Below are positions 7,273 to 12,602 of a DNA stretch of 12,988 nucleotides, in pieces; the first letter of the stretch is position 1, and every line of letters begins with the position of its first letter. This DNA is from a bacterium (GTDB lineage Bacteria > UBA9089 > UBA9088), in assembly GCA_040756715.1 (NCBI GenBank), contig JBFLYE010000176.1, positions 1 through 12,988 of the forward strand, given 5' to 3'. The notes beneath the pieces were generated by a model. It saw only the letters and a program-made list of their open reading frames with translations. It did not search any database and had not been told where the DNA came from. The position numbers were made by a program, and so were the translations under genes.

Positions 7273-7936
7273 TATAGATGTCCTCCCTGATAATTTTTCT
7301 TAACCCTCCCGATCGCTCGGTTGACCAATCCTTTGGGGGGATTATCTCATCCAAAAGCTCCAATTTGTTTAATTCCTTAAGCCTATCATATATAATTTGC
7401 CAGGCACAGGGAACATCCTTTGATATTTCACATTTCCCTTTGTTTGAGCCTCCACAAGGTCCATTAAAAAGGCCCTTGGAACAGCGGACAACAGGGCAGA
7501 TACCCGCGGTTAGATGGAGGATACAATTTCCGCAGGCACCACACCTTTCCACCCATAACCCCTGCTTTTCTGGAAAGCCTAAAAATGATGTGTTTAAGGC
7601 AGGGTATACTGGGATTTGAGGAAATCTTTCCGCAATCGCAGAGACGCCAATTCCACACCCAAGGGAAAGAATAGCATCTATATCCTTTATTTTATTGCTT
7701 AGCTCATCAACGAATTCCCATTCACACTGCCTTATAATTGTTTCTTCAAAAAATTCTATCTCTTTTCCTTCAAGCCTGGTTGCCATTTTTAAAGATAAAG
7801 CAAGGATTTTTGTCTCCTTTTCTCCACCTGACATACATACTGTAACACAGGTTCCACAGCCAACAAGTAATATCCTTTTGTGAGATGAGACCATCTTTTT
7901 TATCTCGTCAAAGGGCTTTCTCTCTGCAATTATCAT
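7265..7936 (-). CDS. metV: MetV-like methylenetetrahydrofolate reductase partner, Cys-rich
   Basis: The 223-residue protein carries an N-terminal Cys motif CGTCVTVC at 27-34, a middle SLGCGIGV motif around C94 and a C-terminal Cys-rich module: CGACGNC at 132-138, then C147, C152, C161, C169 and C177, including NGPCGG at 158-163. This matches the MetV / 'methylene-THF reductase C-terminal domain' family (zinc and possibly Fe-S ligands), the accessory subunit of MetFV reductases in acetogens such as Moorella. It probably passes electrons to MetF or stabilises it. It lies 44 nt after rpsS on the same strand, so it is likely transcribed from the ribosomal promoter, and overlaps metF by 8 nt. Confidence 0.87.
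   Translation of the reverse strand: MIIAERKPFDEIKKMVSSHKRILLVGCGTCVTVCMSGGEKETKILALSLKMATRLEGKEIEFFEETIIRQCEWEFVDELSNKIKDIDAILSLGCGIGVSAIAERFPQIPVYPALNTSFLGFPEKQGLWVERCGACGNCILHLTAGICPVVRCSKGLFNGPCGGSNKGKCEISKDVPCAWQIIYDRLKELNKLELLDEIIPPKDWSTERSGGLRKIIREDIYIE
7281..7287 (-). promoter_or_regulatory. Shine-Dalgarno deciding the TTG start of metF
   Basis: GGGAGGA on the minus strand lies within the 3' end of metV, eight bases before the TTG at 7272. It is the best reason for choosing this rare start, and it indicates translational coupling of metV and metF. Confidence 0.75.
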
Positions 7937-7980
7937 TTTTTAAGAAGCTTGGTCACAGTTCTTCCTTTTGCCACTAAATT

Positions 7981-8259
7981 CTATGTTTTTGCCGTTGAGC
8001 GCTTGGTATGCTCGCCGTGGCCACGAAATGTCCTGGTGGGAGAGAATTCGCCAAGCTTATGGCCAACCATATTCTCTGTGATATAGATAGGCAAAAATTT
8101 CTTTCCGTTGTGGACTAAGAATGTATATCCTACAAAATCAGGGGGTATAACTGAGTTTCTTGCCCAGGTTTTAATAGGCTTTTTATTAGCCCCCATCTTT
8201 TTAATCTTTTCCAGCAATTTTTTATAAATGTATGGACCTTTTTTTACCGACCTACTCAT
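7981..8259 (-). CDS. rpsS: 30S ribosomal protein S19
   Basis: The 92-residue sequence is a standard S19: [10 protein letters not shown] at the start, '[27 protein letters not shown]' in the middle and [16 protein letters not shown] near the end. S19 binds 16S rRNA in the small-subunit head with S13. It follows rplB with a 4-nt ATGA overlap (8256-8259) and has GGAG about ten bases before its ATG. In the usual S10 operon the next gene is rplV; here the next gene is metV. Confidence 0.97.
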   Translation of the reverse strand: MSRSVKKGPYIYKKLLEKIKKMGANKKPIKTWARNSVIPPDFVGYTFLVHNGKKFLPIYITENMVGHKLGEFSPTRTFRGHGEHTKRSTAKT

Positions 8260-9083
8260 ATTATTTTTCTCCTTTTTATGATAAATTTATTAGATTCCTT
8301 GTTTTTTCTTCTTGTCTTTTTTCCTTTTGTCATCTTTCCCCAAGGGCTTACAGGATGCCTTCCACCCGATGTCTTTCCCTCTCCTCCACCCAATGGATGG
8401 TCGTGTGGATTCATCGCCACACCCCTTGTCTGGGGCCTAATTCCCTTATATCTTTTTCTTCCCGCCTTTCCAAAAGAGACATTTTCCCAATCAAGGTTTC
8501 CAACCCTTCCTATAACTGCCCTACAATTAAGGCTTATTTTCCTTATCTCACCTGAGGGAAGCTTGATATGGCCATAATCACCCTCCTTTGCTACAAGCTG
8601 GGCAGCTGCTCCTGCTCCCCTTGCAATCTGTGCACCCTTTCCAGGCTTTAGCTCAATATTACTTATCTCTGTGCCAACTATGATATTTTTAAGGAGCATC
8701 GCATTCCCTATCTTTTGTTTTACTTCATCATTTGAGGATATAATTTCATCACCCACAGAAAGCCCATAGGGAGCTATAATATACCTTTTTTCACCATCTT
8801 CATATTTTATAAGGCCAATATTGGATGATCTGTTTGGGTCATATTCAATGGCTAGAACAGAGCCCTTTATCCCAATCTTATCCCTTTTAAAATCAATTAT
8901 TCTTAATCTTCTTTTTACACCGCTGCCCCTATGGCGAGATGTAATCCTTCCCAGGTTATTCCTTCCGCCAGAGCTTTTCCATTTGGCAAGGAGAGATTTT
9001 TCTGGTTTCTTCTTTGTTATTTCTTTTATAAGAACAGACATCCCCCTTCTTGCTGGTGTGGTTGGGTTATATTTTTTTATCAT
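8256..9083 (-). CDS. rplB: 50S ribosomal protein L2
   Basis: The 275-residue protein is a full-length L2: [11 protein letters not shown] near the N-terminus, '[28 protein letters not shown]' in the RNA-binding OB-fold, then the conserved C-terminal [20 protein letters not shown] loop that reaches the peptidyl-transferase centre, and a basic tail KRRKII. L2 is needed for subunit joining and peptidyl transfer. Its ATG overlaps the rplW stop (9080-9083), with GAGGGG as ribosome site. Nothing abnormal is seen in the sequence. Confidence 0.98.
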   Translation of the reverse strand: MIKKYNPTTPARRGMSVLIKEITKKKPEKSLLAKWKSSGGRNNLGRITSRHRGSGVKRRLRIIDFKRDKIGIKGSVLAIEYDPNRSSNIGLIKYEDGEKRYIIAPYGLSVGDEIISSNDEVKQKIGNAMLLKNIIVGTEISNIELKPGKGAQIARGAGAAAQLVAKEGDYGHIKLPSGEIRKISLNCRAVIGRVGNLDWENVSFGKAGRKRYKGIRPQTRGVAMNPHDHPLGGGEGKTSGGRHPVSPWGKMTKGKKTRRKNKESNKFIIKRRKII

Positions 9084-9367
9084 AGCCCCTCAAATATTCC
9101 AATAGATTGTCCCTTAACCAGGCTTATAATTGCCTTTTTTGTATCAGGCTTTTTCCCTATAATCCCTCCCCTTATTCTCTTTTTTCCCTTATTTATCATC
9201 GTATTTACATCAGAAACCTTTACATTGAATGCCTTTTCTATTGCATTCTTTATCTCAATTTTATTAGAAGATGGATGGACATGGAAAATATACTTACCTT
9301 CTTTACGAAGGTAATATGCCTTCTCCGTCAATATAGGCTCTAAAATAATCTTATGAAAATCATCCAT
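9080..9367 (-). CDS. rplW: 50S ribosomal protein L23
   Basis: The 95-residue protein shows the L23 pattern: [14 protein letters not shown] at 7-20, [23 protein letters not shown] at 25-47 and [19 protein letters not shown] following. L23 binds 23S rRNA at the tunnel exit and docks trigger factor and SRP. It is the first gene of this unit: rplC and rplD, normally just upstream, are absent, and divergent pyrF begins 99 bases away. A near-consensus promoter ends eight bases before its ATG, so its mRNA is predicted to be leaderless. Confidence 0.95.
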   Translation of the reverse strand: MDDFHKIILEPILTEKAYYLRKEGKYIFHVHPSSNKIEIKNAIEKAFNVKVSDVNTMINKGKKRIRGGIIGKKPDTKKAIISLVKGQSIGIFEGL

Positions 9368-9375
9368 TTTTTAAA

Positions 9376-9405
9376 ATTCTACCAATACTAATTTACCCTT
9401 GTCAA
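9376..9405 (-). promoter_or_regulatory. promoter of rplW-rplB-rpsS-metV-metF (leaderless)
   Basis: On the minus strand TTGACA (9400-9405) and TAGAAT (9376-9381) are separated by 18 bp. Eight bases (TTTAAAAA) lie between the -10 box and the rplW ATG at 9367, placing the expected transcription start within about two bases of the start codon. No Shine-Dalgarno is present. Confidence 0.75.
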
Positions 9406-9428
9406 TAAAAATCTAAATCTATCCGACC

Positions 9429-9456
9429 TTGACAAATTTAATTTTTATAATATAAT
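9429..9456 (+). promoter_or_regulatory. promoter of pyrF (leaderless)
   Basis: Perfect consensus boxes TTGACA (9429-9434) and TATAAT (9451-9456) are spaced by 16 bp. The pyrF ATG begins ten bases after the -10 box, leaving a leader of only about 2-5 nt and no room for a ribosome-binding site. It is divergent from the rplW promoter 23 bases away. Confidence 0.8.
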
Positions 9457-9466
9457 TGTTAAAAAT

Positions 9467-10189
9467 ATGAGAAATATTAAAGCAGAAGATCGGTTGATTG
9501 TAGCATTAGATGTTTCAACTTTAAAGGAAGCTAAGGAAATGGTAAAAGAATTAAAGGGATTGGCATCTTTCTTTAAAGTTGGAATAATTCTTCAAATCAC
9601 AGCTGGTTTAGCATTTGTAAAATGGCTTATAAATAATGGAAATAGGGTCTTTTTAGACCTTAAATATTTTGATGTTCAAGATACAATTAGAGAGGCAGTG
9701 CAAGCTGTAGCAAAAATAGGGGTAGATTTCTTAACTGTCCATGGCAATGGGAAGATTATTAAAGCAGCTGTAGAAGGAAGGGGGGAAAGTAAGCTAAAAA
9801 TTCTTGCCGTAACTGTTCTTACAAGTTTAGATGCTTACGATATTAAGGATTTAGGTTTTCCCTGTTCAATAGAAGAGCTTGTTTTGTTTAGAGCAGAAAA
9901 AGCAGTAGAGGCTGGATGTGATGGCGTAATAAGCTCTGGACAAGAGGTTAGATTAATTAGGGAAAGGATAGGAAATAAGCTTTTAATTGTTAGCCCTGGT
10001 ATCCGTCTTGAAGGCACCAATATAGACAATCATAGAAGATATGCAACACCAACTCAAGCAATTGAGGGAGGGGCTGATTATTTAGTAATTGGAAGACCTA
10101 TAATAAAAGAAAAAGATCCTAGAGAGGCTACAGAAAAAATAATTAGAGAAATGAAAGTAGCTTTTCAAGCAAGAGAAAATAAATCCTAA
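9467..10189 (+). CDS. pyrF: orotidine 5'-phosphate decarboxylase
   Basis: It decarboxylates OMP to UMP, the last step of de novo pyrimidine synthesis. The 240-residue TIM-barrel carries the family's active-site residues: D15 in VALDVST, K37 in FFKVG and the catalytic D-x-K-x-x-D as D64, K66, D69 (FLDLKYFDVQDT). The usual DLKxHDIPNT form is slightly altered here (YFDVQDT). Phosphate- and base-binding motifs follow: VTVLTSLD, SPGIRLEG and YLVIGRPI. It is transcribed alone from its own promoter, with no other pyr gene nearby. By eye its codon choice is more AT-rich than the flanking ribosomal and envelope genes, which may reflect different ancestry. Confidence 0.95.
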   Translation: MRNIKAEDRLIVALDVSTLKEAKEMVKELKGLASFFKVGIILQITAGLAFVKWLINNGNRVFLDLKYFDVQDTIREAVQAVAKIGVDFLTVHGNGKIIKAAVEGRGESKLKILAVTVLTSLDAYDIKDLGFPCSIEELVLFRAEKAVEAGCDGVISSGQEVRLIRERIGNKLLIVSPGIRLEGTNIDNHRRYATPTQAIEGGADYLVIGRPIIKEKDPREATEKIIREMKVAFQARENKS

Positions 10190-10241
10190 GAAACCTTGTG
10201 TCGCTTTTTTGCATTTTACAATTGGAACTAAACAATAATTC

Positions 10242-10270
10242 TTGAAAAAAAGATAGTTATAGAATATACT
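10242..10270 (+). promoter_or_regulatory. promoter of the dnaJ-ispF fusion (leaderless)
   Basis: TTGAAA (10242-10247) and TATACT (10265-10270) are spaced by 17 bp. Nine bases separate the -10 box from the ATG at 10280, so the transcript should start within a few bases of the start codon. The promoter probably also drives the tRNA genes downstream. Confidence 0.7.
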
Positions 10271-10279
10271 CTTAACAAG

Positions 10280-11038
10280 ATGTATAAAGAAGATTATTAT
10301 CATATTCTTGGTGTTAAAAGGGATGCCTCGACTGAGGAGATAAAGTCAGCTTATCGAAAGCTTGTCAAGGAACACCATCCTGATAAAGGGGGTGTTTCTT
10401 CAAGGATAAGGGAGATAAATGAAGCATATAGTGTTTTAAGTGATCCTGACAAAAGATTAAGATATGACCTTCTTAATCCAGTAAGCGAAGAGGAATTTGA
10501 TGAAAGCAAGATGGAAGGTTTAATAAAGGAAGAAGAGGTTATTTCTGTTGAGCCTGTAAGGATGGGCATAGGTTTTGATACCCATCCTTTGGTTTCCTAT
10601 AGAAAGCTCTTTCTTGGCGGCGTTGAGATTCCCTATGCCTATGGTTTGGCATCCCATTCTGATGGTGATGTTGTTTTACATGCCCTATGTGATGCATTGT
10701 TTGGGGCTATTGGAGAGGATGATATTGGTCATCACTTTCCCGATACAAATCCAGAGTATAAGGATATCTCATCAATTACCTTCCTTCAGCAGACATCAGA
10801 GATTCTTGCAAAAAGGGGGTTTAAAGCAAACAATGTTGATTGTATTATCTTGGCTGAGAAGCCATTGCTTTCTCCTTACATCCCAAAGATGAAGGAGAGA
10901 ATTAGTAAAATTCTTGAGATTCCAAAGGAGAATGTTGGTGTTAAGGCTACAACCTGTGCGGGATTGGGATATATTGGAAAAAAGGAAGGAATATCTGCCT
11001 ATGCTATTGTTGGCGTTATTCCAACCAGAAAAAGGTGA
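10280..11038 (+). CDS. ispF: J-domain / IspF fusion: 2-C-methyl-D-erythritol 2,4-cyclodiphosphate synthase with N-terminal DnaJ domain
   Basis: Residues 3-66 form a complete J-domain: DYYHILGV at 5-12, the DnaK-stimulating HPD at 33-35 (EHHPDKGG) and the helix-IV end DPDKRLRYD at 55-63. There is no G/F or Zn region. A charged linker (about 68-92) leads into a full-length IspF (94-252): GIGFDTH with metal ligands D100 and H102, LASHSDGDVVLHALCDALFGA with H134, FPDT at 153-156, LAEKP at 191-195 and KATTCAGLGYIG at 222-233. IspF makes MEcPP in the MEP isoprenoid pathway as a trimer, often partnered by IspD; no ispD is here. The reading frame is uninterrupted. An internal ATG at 10562 could in principle start IspF alone but has no spaced ribosome site. 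The fusion is unusual, and the J-domain may recruit DnaK to the enzyme. Confidence 0.9.
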   Translation: MYKEDYYHILGVKRDASTEEIKSAYRKLVKEHHPDKGGVSSRIREINEAYSVLSDPDKRLRYDLLNPVSEEEFDESKMEGLIKEEEVISVEPVRMGIGFDTHPLVSYRKLFLGGVEIPYAYGLASHSDGDVVLHALCDALFGAIGEDDIGHHFPDTNPEYKDISSITFLQQTSEILAKRGFKANNVDCIILAEKPLLSPYIPKMKERISKILEIPKENVGVKATTCAGLGYIGKKEGISAYAIVGVIPTRKR

Positions 11039-11041
11039 TTT

Positions 11042-11113
11042 GCTGGTGTAGCTCAGAGGTAGAGCAAGCGCCTTGTAAGCGTTAGGTCAAGAGTTCGACT
11101 CTCTTCACCAGCT
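11042..11113 (+). tRNA. tRNA-Thr(TGT)
   Basis: A 72-nt cloverleaf: acceptor GCTGGTG/CACCAGC, D-stem GCTC/GAGC, anticodon loop CTTGTAA (anticodon TGT, reads ACA), T-stem AAGAG/CTCTT with loop TTCGACT. CCA is not encoded. It begins 3 nt after the stop of the ispF fusion, so it is probably excised from a shared transcript. It has no attached element, unlike the next two tRNAs. Confidence 0.97.
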
Positions 11114-11142
11114 TTTAAATTATGAATTAAGCGAAGCGTATA

Positions 11143-11224
11143 GGGCAGGTACCCAAGCGGCTAACGGGGTCAGACTGTAAATCTGATGACTTTGTCTTCG
11201 GAGGTTCAAATCCTTCCCTGCCCA
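11143..11224 (+). tRNA. tRNA-Tyr(GTA)
   Basis: An 82-nt class II tRNA: acceptor GGGCAGG/CCTGCCC, anticodon loop CTGTAAA (GTA), a long variable arm (GAC-TTT-GTC core) and T-arm GGAGG-TTCAAAT-CCTTC. CCA is not encoded. Its 3' portion from 11204 is duplicated downstream at 11378, flanking a 129-bp element. Confidence 0.97.
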
Positions 11225-11270
11225 AATCAGGAGTATAAAGTTGGAAAAAAGGATGGAAGGATTTGAAGCC
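11204..11270 (+). repeat. direct repeat A, copy 1 (tRNA-Tyr 3' end plus downstream spacer)
   Basis: This segment begins in the T-arm of tRNA-Tyr and runs 46 bp past its 3' end. It recurs at 11378-11445 with only a small difference in the acceptor part (CTTCCCTG against CTTACTCTG). The last 53 bp (11218-11270) are identical in the two copies. It includes GGAAGGATTTGAA (11255-11267), a perfect 13-bp inverted copy of the tRNA's own T-arm TTCAAATCCTTCC (11205-11217). Confidence 0.92.
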
Positions 11271-11387
11271 AGCCGAACGCCGACCCTTAGGGAGGATGAA
11301 GTGAGGCTGGCCGGGAACGAGAGATTTTATTAGACTCTGAACGAGCAAAGCGAGTGAAGAGGCTTAGAAAATCCGAAGTTCAAATCC
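11259..11387 (+). mobile_element. 129-bp tRNA-tail element, copy A (behind tRNA-Tyr)
   Basis: The element runs from GGATTTGAAGCC to GTTCAAATCC and is repeated with three differences at 11650-11778. Its ends are a 9-bp inverted repeat (GGATTTGAA/TTCAAATCC), extended to 11 bp here, which equals the T-arm of the neighbouring tRNA-Tyr. Inside are a possible stem GCCAGCC (11268-11274)/GGCTGGC (11305-11311) and a purine-rich ACGAGCAAAGCGAGTGAAGAG-like stretch around 11341-11361. It has no coding capacity of note. Classed as mobile from repetition and flanking duplications; mobility itself is inferred and no known family is recognised. Confidence 0.6.
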
Positions 11388-11445
11388 TTACTCTGCCCAA
11401 ATCAGGAGTATAAAGTTGGAAAAAAGGATGGAAGGATTTGAAGCC
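11378..11445 (+). repeat. direct repeat A, copy 2 (partial tRNA-Tyr 3' end)
   Basis: Second copy of the tRNA-Tyr T-arm, acceptor strand and 46-bp downstream spacer, offset by 174-175 bp. It ends with GGATTTGAAGCC, but the element core does not follow; the sequence changes to CGAATTC. It is a tRNA remnant only, with no 5' half, so not a functional tRNA. Confidence 0.92.
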
Positions 11446-11464
11446 CGAATTCTGCCCAATTGGG

Positions 11465-11497
11465 ATTTAGGAATTTTTATCTTATTAAATCCTAAAT
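11465..11497. repeat. AT-rich inverted repeat between tRNA-Tyr and tRNA-Gly
   Basis: ATTTAGGAATTT (11465-11476) pairs with AAATCCTAAAT (11487-11497) as an 11-bp stem with one bulged base and a 10-nt loop. It is followed by a related TTTCTAAATTC. There is no T-run after the stem, so it is not a clear terminator; it may be a processing hairpin or a degenerate intergenic repeat. Confidence 0.45.
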
Positions 11498-11511
11498 TTC
11501 TAAATTCTGAT

Positions 11512-11584
11512 GCGGGGATAGCTCAGCTGGTAGAGCGTCAGCCTTCCAAGCTGAATGTCGCGGGTTCGAATCCCGTTCCCCGCT
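11512..11584 (+). tRNA. tRNA-Gly(TCC)
   Basis: A 73-nt cloverleaf: acceptor GCGGGGA/TCCCCGC, D-stem GCTC/GAGC, anticodon loop CTTCCAA (TCC, reads GGA), T-arm GCGGG-TTCGAAT-CCCGT. CCA is not encoded. Its last 21 nt and 34 bp beyond are perfectly duplicated at 11769-11823. Confidence 0.97.
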
Positions 11585-11618
11585 TAGGGAAAAAAGTAAA
11601 ATATGGTAGTTAAACTGA
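11564..11618 (+). repeat. 55-bp perfect direct repeat B, copy 1 (tRNA-Gly 3' end)
   Basis: It runs from GTTCGAATCC in the tRNA-Gly T-arm to GTTAAACTGA, 34 bp past the tRNA. It is identical over 55 bp to 11769-11823, an offset of 205 bp. The sequence downstream of the tRNA differs completely from that in repeat A, so the duplication is locus-specific. Confidence 0.95.
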
Positions 11619-11649
11619 GGATAGAAGGTTTTATAGAAAAGGAGAATAG

Positions 11650-11778
11650 GGATTCGAAGCCAGCCGAACGCCGACCCTTAGGGAGGATGAAGTGAGGCTG
11701 GCCGGGAACGAGAGATTTTATTAGACTCTGAACGAGCGAAGCGAGTGAAGAGGCTTAGAAAATCCGAAGTTCGAATCC
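11650..11778 (+). mobile_element. 129-bp tRNA-tail element, copy B (behind tRNA-Gly)
   Basis: It aligns end to end with 11259-11387. The differences are T/C in the left end (GGATTCGAA), A/G inside (GAGCGAAG against GAGCAAAG) and A/G in the right end (TTCGAATCC). The first and third compensate each other, so the 9-bp terminal inverted repeat is kept (10 bp here, GGGATTCGAA/TTCGAATCCC) and matches tRNA-Gly rather than tRNA-Tyr. It lies between the two copies of direct repeat B, with 31 bp of unrelated DNA on its left. Confidence 0.6.
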
Positions 11779-11823
11779 CGTTCCCCGCTTAGGGAAAAAA
11801 GTAAAATATGGTAGTTAAACTGA
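11769..11823 (+). repeat. 55-bp perfect direct repeat B, copy 2
   Basis: Duplicate of the tRNA-Gly T-arm, acceptor strand and 34 bp of downstream DNA. It ends just before the Shine-Dalgarno of the SPFH gene. There is no tRNA 5' half, so it is a fragment, not a second tRNA gene. Confidence 0.95.
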
Positions 11824-11830
11824 TTAAAAA

Positions 11831-11837
11831 GGAGGTG
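11831..11837 (+). promoter_or_regulatory. Shine-Dalgarno deciding the start of the SPFH gene
   Basis: GGAGGTG lies six bases before the ATG at 11844. This favours that start over an in-frame ATG at 11808, which lies inside direct repeat B and has no ribosome site. Confidence 0.85.
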
Positions 11838-11843
11838 TTCAAA

Positions 11844-12602
11844 ATGAACATATTGTTTACGCCAATAGGGGTTGTGGCAGTGTTAATCTTTGTGCTTATC
11901 TCTGCCATAAAGGTATTGAGGGAGTATGAGAGGGCTGTTGTCTTCCGTTTGGGAAGGCTTGTGGGAGAAAGGGGGCCAGGTCTGATTATCGTCCTTCCTG
12001 TGATTGAACAGTGGCAAAAGGTTGATACAAGGACGATAACAATGGATATTCCGCCACAGGAGGTAATCACCCAAGATAATGTTACCATAAGGGTTAATGC
12101 TGTGGCATATTTCAGGGTTGTTAATCCAAATGAGGCAATAACAAAGGTTGTGAACTATACCTATGCCACATCGCAAATAGCCCAGACAACCTTAAGAAGC
12201 GTGCTTGGTCAGGCTGAGCTTGATGAGCTTCTATCCCAGAGGGAAAAGATAAACCATAAGCTTCAGACAATCATTGATTCCCAAACCGACCCTTGGGGGG
12301 TAAAGGTTTCTGTGGTTGAGGTAAAGGATGTTGAGCTGCCTGAGGCAATGAAGAGGGCAATGGCAAAGCAGGCAGAGGCAGAGAGGGAAAAGAGGGCAAA
12401 GATAATCCATGCTGAGGGAGAATTCCAGGCAGCAGAAAGGCTTACCGCAGCGGCTGAGACAATCTCAAGGATTCCATCGGCAATACAATTAAGGTTCCTC
12501 CAGACATTAACAGAGATTTCAACCGAGAAGACATCAACCATTATCTTCCCTGTTCCCATAGATATGTTAAAATCATTAGTTAAAGGAGAAAAAAATGGCT
12601 AA
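11844..12602 (+). CDS. SPFH/Band-7 domain membrane protein (stomatin-like, slipin)
   Basis: The 252-residue protein has one N-terminal hydrophobic segment (about 5-23), then the SPFH/Band-7 domain with [11 protein letters not shown] at 28-38, [12 protein letters not shown] at 44-55, [20 protein letters not shown] at 70-89 and [18 protein letters not shown] at 117-134. A Glu/Ala/Lys-rich coiled coil (about 166-206, [20 protein letters not shown]) and a short C-terminal segment follow. Such slipins form large membrane-associated cage or ring oligomers in membrane microdomains and are often paired with an NfeD protease-like partner. No nfeD is adjacent in the window; the next gene, rpmF, overlaps by 8 nt. 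HflC and prohibitin are more distant alternatives. Transcription may read through from the tRNA genes, as no clear promoter is visible. Confidence 0.9.
   Translation: MNILFTPIGVVAVLIFVLISAIKVLREYERAVVFRLGRLVGERGPGLIIVLPVIEQWQKVDTRTITMDIPPQEVITQDNVTIRVNAVAYFRVVNPNEAITKVVNYTYATSQIAQTTLRSVLGQAELDELLSQREKINHKLQTIIDSQTDPWGVKVSVVEVKDVELPEAMKRAMAKQAEAEREKRAKIIHAEGEFQAAERLTAAAETISRIPSAIQLRFLQTLTEISTEKTSTIIFPVPIDMLKSLVKGEKNG

Noticed and set aside
8232-9343. Several plus-strand ORFs of 78-127 residues opposite rpsS, rplB and rplW
   Set aside because: They are complementary-strand shadows of clear ribosomal-protein genes, without family resemblance or ribosome sites.
10562-10564. Separate start codon for a stand-alone IspF
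   Set aside because: The frame from the J-domain is continuous and no properly spaced Shine-Dalgarno precedes this ATG; kept only as a remote possibility.
11127-11348. Minus-strand 73-residue ORF containing GREGFEPP and SSDLQSDPVSR
   Set aside because: It is the antisense translation of tRNA-Tyr and the adjacent repeat; 'GFEPP'-type peptides are a well-known artefact of antisense tRNA reading.
11416-11613. Plus-strand 65-residue ORF
   Set aside because: It runs straight through tRNA-Gly (peptide 'AGIAQLVERQPSKLNVAGSNP' is a sense tRNA translation) and has no coding support.
11769-11790. Second tRNA-Gly gene
   Set aside because: Only the T-arm and acceptor 3' strand are present; no D-arm, anticodon arm or acceptor 5' strand can be built upstream.
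11204-11823. CRISPR-like array because of repeated units
   Set aside because: Only two copies per repeat, the repeats are 55-67 bp and tRNA-derived, spacing is irregular, and no cas gene is present.
11808-11843. Upstream in-frame ATG start for the SPFH gene (12 extra residues)
   Set aside because: It lies inside direct repeat B, lacks a ribosome site and would put a basic extension before the membrane segment; the ATG at 11844 has a strong Shine-Dalgarno.
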